Positions 10,370-22,900 of a stretch of DNA of 64,000 nt are shown piece after piece. Under the pieces are notes generated by a model. That model made no database searches. It saw only the letters and a list, made by a program, of their open reading frames with translations, and was not told the DNA's origin. The position numbers and the translations under genes are program-made. This DNA comes from Obelidium mucronatum. Its lineage: Eukaryota > Chytridiomycota > Chytridiomycetes > Chytridiales > Chytriomycetaceae. The stretch covers positions 62,001-126,000 of the forward strand of contig JAIVFH010000078.1 in the NCBI GenBank assembly GCA_025765595.1, written 5' to 3'. Positions within the stretch are counted from its first letter, which is position 1. Every line of letters starts with the position of its first letter.

Positions 10370-12972
10370 GAAAGCAATTCAGTAGGAAGCTATTGAATTC
10401 GATTGAATTGGGGATGCGTGGAGAAGTAGCAGTCGAAGTCGATGGATCTGTTGCTGCGATTTCTGGCGTGGATTTGTTGGTAATGTTTGGGGTACTGGTT
10501 ATCAGTGACTGCACTTGCAGGATATTCGATGGAGCGATTCGAGATAAAAGGTCATCCGACAGTCACTTTTGGCGTCAGAGTATTATGAGATGGAAGTCGC
10601 GCCGGAATCTTAAAGTGACCGCGTGTGGGGCTTTTCCCCGAAGCTGGCGACCTTTGACCCCCATCCTTTGGATAAATGTAAGGTTGATTGCTGTGCTGCT
10701 GCTTTTCTGTGTGCGGTTTCACAAATAGGTTCAGTGGGTTCAGGTTGTTTCCCACTTCTGTAATCCAAGAATTTCGTCTTGAGAAGCGAGAGCTTCGAAC
10801 AGAATTGTCATCATAGTCATCATTTTCGTCTTCGTAGGGGTGCTTTTCGTTTCCAAACATGTGCCGGAACCATGATCCATCGGCGTCATCGTATACGGAC
10901 TTTTCAGTTGTAAATTCCTCCTCCACATCTGGATCTGGAACATTGTCCAACAAATACGCCTCCACTTCCAAATCCAAATCAAGAAGCTCTGCTGGTAAGT
11001 GGATATTTGGAGAGCTGCTTGGCAAAGGCGATGGAATCGGGCTTCCACTGCCTCTCCTATCTGGGTTATGAACGGGCACACTCAAAAACCCTGACACTTG
11101 AACAGGTTCCATTGAAGGAGAGTAGTCCATCTTCATCGACGTGGGTTCCATAACCGGCGACGAGACTGGGAGAGTGGCTCATGGGTTGACCCAACAACCC
11201 GATAGTCACAGGGATGGCAATATCTTGGTCAGGTTCTTGAAGAGCAAAAGTTGGAACAACATTTCCTTCAATGACGGGTGACGGCTGAAAGGAAAATGAT
11301 CCCGTTCTATGGGGCTCCAAATCAGGAGATGGCTGCAAAGAAACAACAGGTTCGTGATGTAAGTGCCCTTTCCCATGAATTACTTTTAGTAGTTCACGTT
11401 GTTTTTTGGTCAAAACTGGATTTTGGTGAGGTTTAGTACAACTTGAGTAGCTTTTAGGAGACTCACATCTACGCTCGTTGTAAGCCTTGCGAAACAAGAG
11501 AGCTTTCAAATATATCACTAATGGCACAATAAAATTGGCTGTCGACACGAAAATCAGCGCTCCCCAAATATTTATCTCCATCAGATATATTCCAGTGGCG
11601 AAAGGGATGGTCAAAACCCAAGGAATGACATAAGCCTAATGTAGCAGAGGTATGCTAAGTTTTTTTTAGCGAGAAATTAGAATCTGTTGGAAAATATCTT
11701 GGTCTACCTTTTGGGAACTTGAAATTCTGATCCAAGTTTGATTTTGAAACTGAAAGCAAGACGGGAACGGACATCATCAGAACCAGTGACTGAAAACATA
11801 TAGCCAAACACTTTAGATACGGTGGCATCCCCAGCCTGCATCACTGCAATCAGATTTAATCCATTGGGAATCGGGAAGGCGAGGGCAGGTACGAGTCCAA
11901 TGAGGATATAAGTTCCCAAACCGCAAGAAGAAGCTATCCAGCACTGATTGCTGAATACTGACATCAGGTCTGCGAACATTGGCCCATGCAGGTATTGTTT
12001 GGCACAAACGCGAAATTAAGCATAACGGCCCCAACAAGGCCCCCATAGCCTGATGCATCACCAAATACCGGTACATATTCCAAATGAAGTCCTGATATTC
12101 CCGAGACAACAATCCACTCAATAAAGACAATTATGGCTACAGCAAATGTCACTTTTCAACGTGTTTTGTTAGACAAAACGATATTCTCACAATTAGATCA
12201 AATAACTCACATGTTTGCACCCATACAATATCTTCAAGTGGGTAAATGCATTGTGGTACAATTATAACAGCTGCTGCGAGATACCCTCCAGTCAGTAACA
12301 TATACTGGTCTCCAAAGGGAGACAGGGAAGAACCATGGTCTTCGACGCATATCCAATCAATCCTTGCAGCAGTGAGATAGGATGTACCAAGGGATACACC
12401 ACAAGTTTTCCCAAATACGTCAACAAACAAGTGATCCATCGTCTGACTAGACTGAATCAAAGAAGCGATCGCCATAGTTTGAAGCGCTCCATAGAGACCG
12501 ATTTGGCCAAATATGTGCGCAGTCGACCCAAAGTAGAAGTTGATCAGAGTTCCAAACTCTACAGTTCCGGTAAAGAAACGGTTTCCAGGGATTGCTTGCA
12601 TGGCTTCCACAATAAATAGCGCACATAGGGAAGATATAATCATATAGAGTATGAAGCAGAGGATTGTAGGCAGCCAGCCAGACTGAGAACTGATTAGTCA
12701 TTGATTCGTAGTGACAACTGCAACGCCGCCAACCTGCTGGAAAGTAGACGCCGTCTGAATAATTCCAATTCCAGTCATGTTATTAAAAATCAGCGAGATT
12801 CCATTCGGCTGTGTGAAGTGTTGTGTCAGTGCCTATATTTGGATTCAGAGGTTGCCATCAGTCAGACCTGATCAACCGTTTTTGAGCGAAACACTTCTGC
12901 TTCTGCCTCGCCCTGCATCCGTTTCCGGGTAACTTGAGACGCAGTGCTTGGTCTCCTTTCTGAGAGGGACAT
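10370..12972 (-). CDS. Multi-pass amino-acid transporter (AAAP-like) with long disordered C-tail
   Basis: Secondary amino-acid transporter, probably in the plasma or vacuolar membrane. The start (MSLSERRPSTASQ) precedes a short intron and then FNNMTGIGIIQTAS, typical of the first helix of amino acid/auxin permease-type carriers. About ten hydrophobic helices follow (for example SGWLPTILCFILYMIISSL, YLAAAVIIVPQCI, FAVAIIVFIEWIVVSG, YGGLVGAVMLNFAFVP, YILIGLVPALAF, IYLMEINIWGALIFV). After the last helix there is an acidic, Ser/Pro-rich cytosolic tail of more than 250 residues. Frame breaks at 11998-12000, 11954-11955, 11168-11170 and probably 10556-10557 are fixed by removing one base from a short run. 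The tail may continue in shifted frames to about 9948, since low-complexity coding on the same strand reaches there; the true stop is uncertain. The substrate cannot be read from sequence. Confidence 0.75.
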
Positions 12973-13162
12973 TGTTTCGGAGGATTTCGACCCGTTTTTT
13001 GAAATCAAATTAAATTTCCGATTGGGTTAACTTGTAAAGCCAAAGTGGGATCACTGCAAACAATATATACTGCGAAAGTTTCAAGAAAGGCGGGGTAGCG
13101 CGTACCATTTGAGTTGGGCTTTATTCCTCATCAACTTCATTAATTACCCGCCAAAATGCAAC

Positions 13163-14264
13163 TTAACGCTTCAACCAGGTGTTCTTCTTACGGGCCTTGG
13201 GCTGTCCAGTCTTCTTTCGCTCAACTTGGCGACGGTCTATTGTTGTGAGGCCAACTAAAGATTGCGGGTTAGTTTCCAAATGATTGGGGTAAATGAGTAA
13301 TAAAGAAGTGATACGAACGCTCTTGAAATGACTCTTGAAGTTCAGGTTGATGAATTGCCAAAGTACGAGCAACACCAACTGCAATTGCAGCAGCCTGACC
13401 TGTTGTTTCGCCAAAAACAAAAACTTTGGTGCTTACGTCCAAACCACACCAAGGAAAAAAAGCGTACCAGATAAACCACCTCCATTCACAACCGCCCATA
13501 CGTTATAATCGCCTAAAGCATGCACAACTTCAAATGGCCTGATAATAAGCTCTCTGTCCTTCACTTCTGGAAAGTACTCTGCCATGTGAACACCATTCAC
13601 AAAGACTTCTCCAGTTCCTTTCACTGCCCACACTTGAGCATTAGCGGTCTTACGGGAACCGCGGGCAAAAGCGCGTCCAAATTCATCCAACGTTCTGGGA
13701 GGCTTAGTAGCCGTGACTAATTCTAAACCAGGACGAACGTATTCTTGGAGAAGAAGGCGAATGGATTCCGGTTTTTCTATGAAAGGGGAGAGACAATTCT
13801 TAAGTCATCCAGTTTTTAAGATTCTTCAGAAAAACATACACACCTGGAATCGAAAACAAGACATTGAGTTTATGAATCAGATCCTCATACATTGAATCCG
13901 ACAGTCTAAATTGCTTTAGTTTCGTCATTTCTAGCTTCGTCATCCACTTTGGCAGAGTTTCAATGTGAGCATATACAGCCTCGTCGCGAAGAGGCAAGCC
14001 GTATTGTCTGATGAGTGAATTCAACTTGAGGAGCAGTGAGAAATAATACGGATTTCCGGTAAAGAAAGTCGCATCTGCAACAGCAGATGCACTGTGATCC
14101 CAGTTCTTGGATGCTGGAGTCGATGACAAGGACCTATGGCCCTGGGCAGCGCCTGCCAGCCGAGGCACTAGAGCAGAAGCATATACTGCTGATGGCGCAA
14201 GAAGACTCTGGCCAATCAGAGCGGATCTTGCCGTTCGCAGACAGCTGCGGGTGACTGGCAGCAT
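13163..14264 (-). CDS. MRPS9: Mitochondrial small-subunit ribosomal protein uS9m
   Basis: Component of the mitochondrial small ribosomal subunit. The first exon begins with an Arg/Ser/Ala-rich presequence (MLPVTRSCLRTARSALIG). A fungal-type extension follows, then the conserved uS9 core: GRAFARGSRKTANAQVW, GEVFVNGVHMAEYFP, VVNGGGLSG, QAAAIAVGVARTL and the basic C-terminal tail DRRQVERKKTGQPKARKKN that reaches the ribosomal P-site tRNA. Four exons are separated by short introns near 13783-13842, 13431-13467 and 13256-13318. The gene is intact although it lies among genes with frame breaks. Confidence 0.92.
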
Positions 14265-14475
14265 TTTGCTTTTTTTTTTTTAAGTCGCACAAATAAAATA
14301 AAATAAAGAAATATAGGGTAAATAAATAAGAAGCAGAGTATCAATATTGTGATATTCGAATTGTAAAATATGCCCGTAAATCTGAATCTGAAAAGAGGAA
14401 AAGTGACGGCAAATCTCTAAACAGAAACCCACATTTCGACAACCTCAACTACATAAACTAAGCAAGAATCCGTAA

Positions 14476-15394
14476 ATGGGAGGAGGCGCTTCGAAAGAGC
14501 AGCAGCAGTCCGCTTCCGTGGCTCCAATCGCGTCAGGTATATACACTCTGAAACACTGCACTTTATTTCTCAACACTTTCTTGTAAAGCCAAGCAAATTA
14601 CTGAACATAAGTCAGATTCAGTTGAAATGATGACTTCATCTCCTCCTGGAAATATTGAAGCAGTAGTTCCTCTCAAGGAACCCCAGAAGCCAACAGTCAC
14701 AAACCATTCATCTCCCACAAAACTGAATATTCATGAAAGCGCAGCACCGATAGATAATAGTGGTCCTTCAAAAAGCGTTCGATACTCTGCTGCTGTTGCT
14801 CCGGCTGCTGCTACGGACGGTACTGTCCCCGGAGCTGTCCACCATGAAGAGGAATCCGAACCCCTTCCGGCAGCACCAAAGAAAACTGAGCCAAATCCTC
14901 AAACTCAGCAAAAAGAGCAAAAACCAATTGAGCAAAACACAGCAGAAATACCAAAGAAACAGCCGCAACCTCGGGATTCTAAGATCGATTCCAACTATAC
15001 AGAACGCGTCTCGGTTGCTGTTCTCCAAGAAGGTACACATGATGATTCGGCGGCCGAGGATGAAAGACCACCGCCACGGATTGTGGGTGCATTTGGAGGG
15101 GATGCTGGGTTCGAAGGTGGGGGCGGGGTCATTACTGGAGTCAAGGGGTTGCTGGCCAAGAAGAAAAGGAATGAAGTAGTTGTGATAAAACAGGGAGAAA
15201 AGAGTGGCGAAACTGGTGCTTCCAATAAGGGGTTGGATCGCCTCGATTCTGTGAGCTCCTTTGACGAGATTGAAACAACCATTATTGTGAAGAATGCAGT
15301 AATAACAGCAGGGCATTCTGTGGATACTTCAAAGAAAACAACAACTATTCCAACACAATCCGATGCTGCGCATCCTTTTGGATTCTTCGATTGA
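14476..15394 (+). CDS. Disordered protein with N-myristoylation signal
   Basis: Two exons joined over a short intron at about 14538-14588. The protein begins MGGGASKEQ, a good fit to an N-myristoylation signal (Gly2, Ser6, Lys7), so membrane association is inferred. The remaining roughly 285 residues are rich in Pro, Gln, Lys and acidic residues and look intrinsically disordered; a near-C-terminal stretch (RLDSVSSFDEIETTIIVKNAVI) is more ordered. No known domain is recognised. It is transcribed divergently from uS9m, with about 210 bases between start codons. Confidence 0.65.
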
Positions 15395-15456
15395 AGAGGA
15401 TCAGAAAAAAGATTACATATATAGAGAGAAATACTTTTATGAATGAAATAAGCTCG

Positions 15457-18400
15457 TTATTTGTGCTTCTTGTTGTTCTTTTTGATACCCCTTGGTCCTT
15501 GCCGACCACCAGCCCCACCTTGGTTGTTTGACCGCACAGCACCACCAGTGATAGACGCCTTGAGGACATCCTTGTAATCCTTGCTAAGCTCCGTTGACTT
15601 CTTTTTGCTTCCCACAATCTTACCAGATAGTGGAATATAAGCAAACGGATCTGGAGCTCCAGCTTTCTTGATATCACCCTTGGCTCGCTTAGACTTGTAG
15701 TCTCCACCCAACATCTTGGCTTTTGTCGCATCATCTATGCCAACAGACTTCCGCTTCTTGTCGAATTTAGCACCCCATCTGCCACCCAAGTTACTAGCTC
15801 CAGCATTGAGACGGTCGGTTTTGGCAACAATATCTTCGTCGTCATCCCGTTTCCGTTTCGTGACAAATTTAACACTGCCATCTGGTAACCTTTTGTAGGA
15901 GCCTTCACCAGTAAGGGCTTCTTTATAATAGTCTTCTTGTGGCTCGTCAGTTGTTGATAGAGTCTTCATTGCTGATGATGCTTCTTCGTCAGATTCTGCA
16001 ATCATGATTCTGCCTTCATCATTCATGTTAAAGTCGGCGCCCTTCTTGCGCTTCAGAGATCCAGATGCACTAGAGGAACCCCCTCGAGCAGAAGTCACAT
16101 TGGAAATCACCCGAGAATCCAGGAAGTCGACAATGTCTTCTCCTTCTCGGATCATGCTTTTAGATCCAACACCAGCCTTCTATAAGGAGGGAAAAAAGGA
16201 GGGGTTACTTTTTGACATAGATGTAAGTTTTGCAGAAGAAAAGAAAATCAAACCTTTTGAACGGCATCTCTAAATTGCTCAGGAATGTAGTGATCGTCAT
16301 CTCCATCACTGTCGCTTTCTTCATCCTCGCTTCCATGGAGAACGTCTTCAAACTCTTTTTGTCTGCTTTGCATAGTCTTTTTGGATTTGATGGCTTGTTG
16401 GGCAGCTTCCGTCTCATCATCGCTTTCGTCACCCTTTGCAGCCTTGGCAGCGGCCTTTTTCAGCCTTCTTTTTGAGGAGCACGTTCTCGAACTTTGCGAA
16501 TATTGCGGATCAACTTTGCGTCAGCCTCAGGGATAAAACCTTCCACTGCTTCAAAGGAGAATTTACGAATCAGTCCGTTCCAGAGCGTTCTTGACTTTAG
16601 ACTTGAAATGAGATTTCAAAGGCTTCGCCATTGTTAACATGGAAGTGATCTGTAACAAATATTTAAGAGACTGAGGACACAACCCAAACATTTGCGCCCA
16701 TGAAATACCATATTTTCTAGCTCATCCTCCAACAGCTCCTGGCGAATAGACACCACAGCAACTTTAATGAATCCAAGCGCTGCTTTGACGATTTCACGGT
16801 TGTTTGATCCCATAAATAACAGAATGGTGGAAACAATCTCCTTAACCAATTCTTCGCCCATAACATCTGATTTGGAATAAAATTAGTATCTGCAAACAAA
16901 CAATACACACGCAAAAGCTACTCTGAAACATACCGTGGAATTCAAAGACCAATCGACCACAACAAGCAATCGCGGCACTCTGCATAGAGGACGATGCACC
17001 AGCCAAACCAGCAACAACCATCATCATATACTCTCTAAAGTTAATTTCTCGCTCCTCCTCCTCCATTTCATCTTCCCCATCCTTCAACTGGCTTCTTGCC
17101 CATTCTGCATCCCGACTTCTTCGGAGCCCAATAGCCAGCATTTTGCGTCCCATTGCAATCAAACACTCATATGCAGCGCTGCGCGCCTTTTTCAGAAGCC
17201 TCCTTGGTGGTAAGCATGACTTCAGACAAGACGACTGGAATAAACTCCAAAAGCATAGCATCCTCATCATCCTCCCCTTCAGCAGACTTCTTCAACGCTG
17301 CCGCATCAACCACGGCTTGAATCAATCCCATTCGCGCTCTCTTCACACCCGATGTAGTTCGTGAAATGACTTCCGGGTCAATCAATTTGGGCATCAAATC
17401 CCGGAATGGTGTTTGCGAAGCTGGCAACACCGCCATCACAAGATTCAAGGCCTTGTACGTCTTTTTCTGCAAGGTTGCATCTCTGTCTCGTAGCTGACCC
17501 GAAAGCAACTTGTAAAACAAATGCAATGGACTGTCACTTGGGACTTGGAATTCCTCCACTTCTTCTGCAGTCGCTTCCATCAGGGATTTTACTTCGGGCA
17601 GGAAAATCAGCAAGACGCAGAGGAGATCCAACATGGAATACACTTTGAGTCCCATCAATGCAATCTCAGCGATTGTTTCGGATTTCTCGTCCTCTTCCAT
17701 TCCATCTGTGATTTGTTGCTCCTTGACACTTGTTTGGATTTGCAAAATGTTCTTGACGAGTTGGAAAAAGTATCCAGTTACGGCTTTGGAATCCGCGATT
17801 CCCATAAGTGCTTTAATACATCCTTCCAATGCAGATTGCCCACGGTCTTGGAGTCCTTGCAACACTGATCCCTTGTTGTCTCCTGTTTTGAGAACCCATT
17901 CCGGCGGGGTTGTGTAGATTGTACACAGGATACTGAGGAATTTGTTGACGTTGTTGGAGATTTTACTCAGCCCTTGTCCTGCCATTTCCAGATCATCTTT
18001 TTGTTGTCGAATCAATGGGCTTTCGTCGTCGTCTTCTACGGTTGTCAGGGCTTCACTTAGTTCGTTGCTGATGTTTGTGTATCCCTCCACAAGAGATTGG
18101 AGACCAGCGTAAATCAATGGACGCAGATCGTTTTCAGTCATGATTCCTTCATCATTGACTTCCAGTTCCTCGCTTTGAGATTGGAGAAGAGAAAGGACCT
18201 CAGGGCTGAGTGAGTCGAATGTCTCAGCAAGATCTCCTGGTTGGGTGCCGCAGATGGCAGGCAAGAGACTAAATGCTTGAAATGCAAGTGTATCAAACAA
18301 TTTGGATGGATGCAAAAGGCCCTTCTTTTTCAAGTCTGCACTACGCTGGTGAAGGGCTGTGTATAAAGGCAGGACTGTTTCGGTGAAATAGTTGAGATTG

Positions 18401-20566
18401 GATGGGCCGAATTTGGATTTAGACGCAATGGAGGGACGCTTCATGGCACGCGTGAATACAGAAAGGAGGTAAGGTCTTTTCGTTTCCGATTCTTCAGCGT
18501 CAAAAATGTTCAATGGCGCAACCATGGTGAAGCGTTCCAAGCCCATTGATAATGCTGCAGCTTCAAGAGCAGAGTCGAGCTCGGCCTTGAATGGATAGTC
18601 GTCCGAGTAGTTTGGTGAGTCTCGGATAGAAACCAAGGTTGTGACAATGGCATCAATCATGGCTGGAGCAACTCCACCAACTCGCTTTTGGGGCAATCAG
18701 AATTCATACTCTCGTATAAACCAAAGGAAATCTCACCTCCAAAGCTGACTCCATGATAATCAAAATTGCACCCCAATTTTCCTTGAATGTAATATTCGAT
18801 ATAGCATTTTGCAGCACCAGCAATATTTTGGCCAACACTTGAGCCCACACATTAACACCCTCTCGCCTCCTTACAGTCGCAGATTCAACCATAAACTCCA
18901 AAAGACCATGTTGCAGAATGGCAGCATATGTTTCAACCGCCTTTTCAATAATAACACGTTTCCCATTCGAGACTCCCAATAGAGAACCAAAGTCCTTTTC
19001 AAAGAACTCGACAATCAATTCTGCATAGGCTGTTGCTGCGTATTTCTTTGCTTCCACATCAACTTCATCGCTCATGTCGCGCTCAATGATCAAAGCGGTA
19101 CAGGAGAAACATGAATCCACAAGTCCAAGCCAAAGTGGGGCAAGAGAAGAATCACTGTGATATGGACGAAGTGTCGATAAAGCCTTTGAAAGAATTGTGT
19201 GTGCTGTTTGAAGGGAAATGTTTGGCGGGGCCGTCTTTTTAACTTGAGGAGTCAAAACGGCACTCAGAACCTAGCCCAAAAAAATAAAGTGCACACCAGT
19301 TCAAACAAAGAAAACAAAACAAAACCATGCTAAAAAAAACTAACCTGGAAGATCCATTGCATCAGCACGATATTCCCACCCGCAGCTTCACCAATCGATA
19401 AAACAGAATCTACAAGAGTTCCAACCGCAGCACGAACTTTATCATCTCCACCTCCAACCTTCCCCCCCAACAAAGGCCCCAACTGTTTCAAAAACACCAA
19501 CACATCCAACAAAACACCCTCTCCTTCCGAAGCCACTGGTTTCGCAGTTTTCCCCTTCTTTGACCCCTTTGAACCTGCTCCGGCAGCAAGGCAGCAGCAG
19601 CCGCAGCCGTATTCAACACCTCACAAAAGTGATCCACCACAACAATCATAAACGGATGCACCAACGCAGGTGTAGGCGGGAAACTCAAGACCTTCCTCAC
19701 AACATCTTGCGCTCTCTTTCGGACTTTGGGTCTCTCATCCAACGTGGTTTGCAAAACCGCCTGCGTGAGCCCTTTTAATACGGCAGGTCGGCCCACCATT
19801 GCAGTCGTGGATTGAGACCACGTGGCGAGATCCATAGCCAGGAATACGCATTCAAGACATGTGAGAGTGTCGCGGGTGGCTGCGGAGGAAGCGTTGAAGC
19901 TTTTGAGGGTTTGGTGGAGGGTTTGTGAGACTGTGGAGAATTTGAGACGGAGGATTTGGGTGCTGATTCTAAATGTGTTTTGTTTTTTTTTGTTAAGCAT
20001 AACCGCACCAACAAGGAAAACTTAAAAAAAAAAGAACCACCAACGAACTTTGTAAAGACAATTGCCAAAAGGTGCATGATTGCAGTGACCATTTCTTCTC
20101 TGTCCGCGTACGACTCATCTTCATTTTCAGTCATGTTCTGATCATCATTCTTGGATCCATTGTTGTTGACGAGTTGTTGCTCGAGAAGAGTAATCTGAAC
20201 AAGCGACTTTTAGGGTGCAACACGGTTGCAAGCAGGTTCGTTTTTTTTTCTCACCAATGCGCCAAAGTAAGCAAGAGGAGGTTGTGGCTCATCAGACATT
20301 GCGTTTCCAGATTGTTCAACAACTGTGGCATCAATCGCTACGAGAAGTAAGGCCGCCTTTTTTGGTTTTTGGAGTGTGTGTGTGTAAAGTTGAACTGTCA
20401 GTTTGGTGTTCTTTCCTCTCAAACAGAAAAGGCATCTTGGATTTTCCAGTTTCATAACAACCTTTCTTTGAGCGGGAAGACCGGAGTTGACTTGATTCCG
20501 GATCCGACGGAACATGGTGTCCAAGTGAACGGCATCGTTCTTCTCCATTTTTTTGGTTGCGAACAA
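15457..20566 (-). CDS. RRP12: Ribosomal RNA-processing protein RRP12
   Basis: HEAT-repeat protein needed for maturation and nuclear export of both ribosomal subunits. The N-terminus (MFRRIRNQVNSGLPAQRK) and the PLAYFGAL region match the family. A long helical-repeat body spans several exons; the largest, 17167-18696, covers the NUC173-type middle region. The C-terminus is Lys/Asp-rich, with PDPFAYIPLSG and a basic end (IKKNNKKHK), as in known RRP12. Introns are short (for example near 20210-20260, 19980-20045, 19275-19345, 18690-18735, 16865-16935). Six one-base breaks (16456-16460, 16476-16477, 16575-16576, 17188-17192, 19588-19589, 19590-19591) are all repaired by shortening a run; two of them share the context GAAAAAGGC. 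An essential gene with conserved coding between breaks is unlikely to be a pseudogene. Confidence 0.88.
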
Positions 20567-20613
20567 AAAAAAAAAGAAAGAAAGAAAGAATTAAATTGAG
20601 TAGATAGACAAAA

Positions 20614-22431
20614 CTAACCCAGTACTTTTCTACAAAAATTCATATATTTTAAAACTAATTTGCCAACAACTTTTCTTTCACACTCAACACTGTTTCCTTC
20701 AGACGTCGTAAAATCACTACTACTCCCAATACGTTCAATTCCACCAACAATCATGTTAAACAACTCATTCCCAGCTTCGATTTCAAATTTATGTGTCATT
20801 GAATAATGCATTCGATCTGTCGATCCCACAAAGAAACAAGAAGCTGGCCCAACATTCGGCAAGGTGTTGTAAAAGTGGAATCCTTTGATGGAAACGCTGC
20901 TACTCGACGTTGAAGTGCTCTCATCTCCTTCGATGGAGTATTCGAGAGGAAACGGATATTTTCCTAAATTGGACACGTTCACTATAAATGTTTGTTCTCG
21001 TTAGTATATCTGCTCCTTAAAAAAAAAAAAAAAAAAAAAAAAAAACTTTACACACAATCACTCATAATCCCAGAACCATCCTTCCTCCCTTTAACAACCT
21101 CCAAAAACTTTCTAAACGGAATATGCTCCATCCACATGACACCCACATCCATCGCCAAACTTTTCAAAGTCCCATCCACCTCCCTCCTCAAAACGCGCGC
21201 CAGATCCCAAAACTTCATATCCAAACGGAACCCGCCGCCGCCGCCGCCGCCGCGGGCCATGAATTCCAGCCCCGAGATCCCAATATAATACCCCACGTGG
21301 TCTTGCCCTAGATCATGTGGATACGGGGAGTCGAGACCGCATGTTAAAGTCAATGTCCATTGTGAGTGTTGTGGAACTCACGCCAGTGTATTTTTCACGC
21401 AAGGTATGGAATGATGTGACAATGATGGCGAGGATGGCGCCGTTGAGAGTCACGTTTTCTTGTTTGCAATTGGTGGCGAGGGATTGGAGGGCGGTTGGAG
21501 AGCCACTGGTTGTCAAGTATGTTGAAGGGGTGATGGGAAGTGGGTCTGACGACGACGATGAGTTGGAGGAGGAGGAGGAGGAGGATGATATTTTTGGTTG
21601 GTTTGTGAGGAGTGGGAGGGCGGGTTGGTAGTTTTGGACTAGCGGATGACATGATTGGGAAAGAGGCTTGTGCGGTTACCCAATCGAGGGATTTGGAGAA
21701 CCAAGTTCGTGGTTTCAAGAGTTCGTAGAGAGAGGGTTGGAGTGATAGGATTGGCTGGGTGAGAGTAGTCCCATGATTGGCTGATGTCGACGAGGAGAGA
21801 TGTGTGAGGAAGTCGTGTGTGATTCTGGCGCCGCTGAATCCATCTGCGACAATGTGCTATTTTTTTTTTCAAGAAGGTTTAGAGAATACAAAGCAAAGTA
21901 CTAATGCACTTACTTCTCCTGACAAGACCAACAACGCGAAATTTGAATTTGGTTCTTGTGGAATCAAAATATCAAGCTTAAAGTAGATGGATCCAACGCG
22001 TCGTCTGATTGCAATGGCTTCGTCAACGTATTGTTTCCAGAGATCCGATTCCCTTGTGCCACCCCTGCCGAACGGATTTCCATCCAGCGGAGACGACATT
22101 GGTACAGACTTGATTTCCACAGACTTATTGGCCAACTGATCGACTGACTCTTGTTCCGAACCAGAAGGAACAGTGTGAACCAACCTCATCCTTGGATGGC
22201 GCCGTAAAACAGCAGCCCACGCAGCAACGACGTGGTCCTCTGCTTGCAAACCGCAACATGGCTTCGTCCGAAAGCGTCACTGCGGTTGTCCAGACGATGC
22301 GAACAGCTGTTTCTGCGGGCGCAAACCACTTCTCGAAGCCTTTTGGTTCCAGCGACGTGAAAGTGTTCGGATCGCCGAATGAGGGGTCGAGGCTGAGAGA
22401 CTGACCAGGGTGTTCCAGCGATGGTTGTCAT
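20614..22431 (-). CDS. Alcohol acetyltransferase / condensation-domain-like protein
   Basis: BAHD/condensation-fold acyltransferase family, similar in layout to fungal alcohol O-acetyltransferases. The N-terminal half has FAPAETAVRIVWTTAV and AAWAAVLRRHPRMRLVH, typical of the acceptor side; the catalytic motif HxxxDG is present as HIVADG (about 21840). Later come VTLNGAILAIIVTSF, DIDFNMRSRLP, HVGYYIG and VSNLGKYPFP, the usual second-domain landmarks. The substrate is unknown. Introns lie near 21865-21915 and 20985-21055; the latter holds a long A/T homopolymer. A poly-Gly run (GGGGGGG) lies around 21230-21255 and a poly-Ser run near 21545-21590. Four one-base breaks (21325-21328, 21632-21635, 22248-22250, 22415-22416) are each fixed by deleting one base of a run; the last one decides the start chosen here (MTTIA). 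Confidence 0.68.
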
Positions 22432-22900
22432 TATTGTGTCTTTTGATTGGTTGCCCGTTTGGTCTGCAAGAGGCCCTTTTTTTTAAAGCAGTTTTCGGAG
22501 CACTGGTGGTGCAGCAATTTTTCATACGCGATTTCAGTGATTCGTTTTTGATTTTGTCAGCCGAATGAATAATGCAATTTGTTGGCGGTGGTGGTGGGGT
22601 TTTGAACTTGATAAAAAGGGATAAACGGATGCGACTTTGCCTACTCCGTTCTGGTTGCTAACGAGAAAAAGAATCAGCGGAAATGAAACGTATTAATGTC
22701 AAATTATGTTGTTTTGATTTTCAGATGGAAAAGTTTGTGGTGGACATGAAATACCAATATCGCTGGATAGAAAAGTGGATGGAATCTTGTGGTGGATGAT
22801 ATCTTAATTGTATTTCATACTTTTCAATTGCTCTTAAAGGAGTGTTTTTAATCAAAAAAGTTCCAAGCCTCTACAAACGTTTTTTTCTCATCCCCGCCAA
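22432..22900. other. Intergenic between divergent genes
   Basis: A 469-base spacer between the start of the acyltransferase-like gene (-) and the GH3-like gene (+). It is A/T-rich near the plus-strand gene. It has short T runs and no convincing coding exon, tRNA or repeat. Confidence 0.5.
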
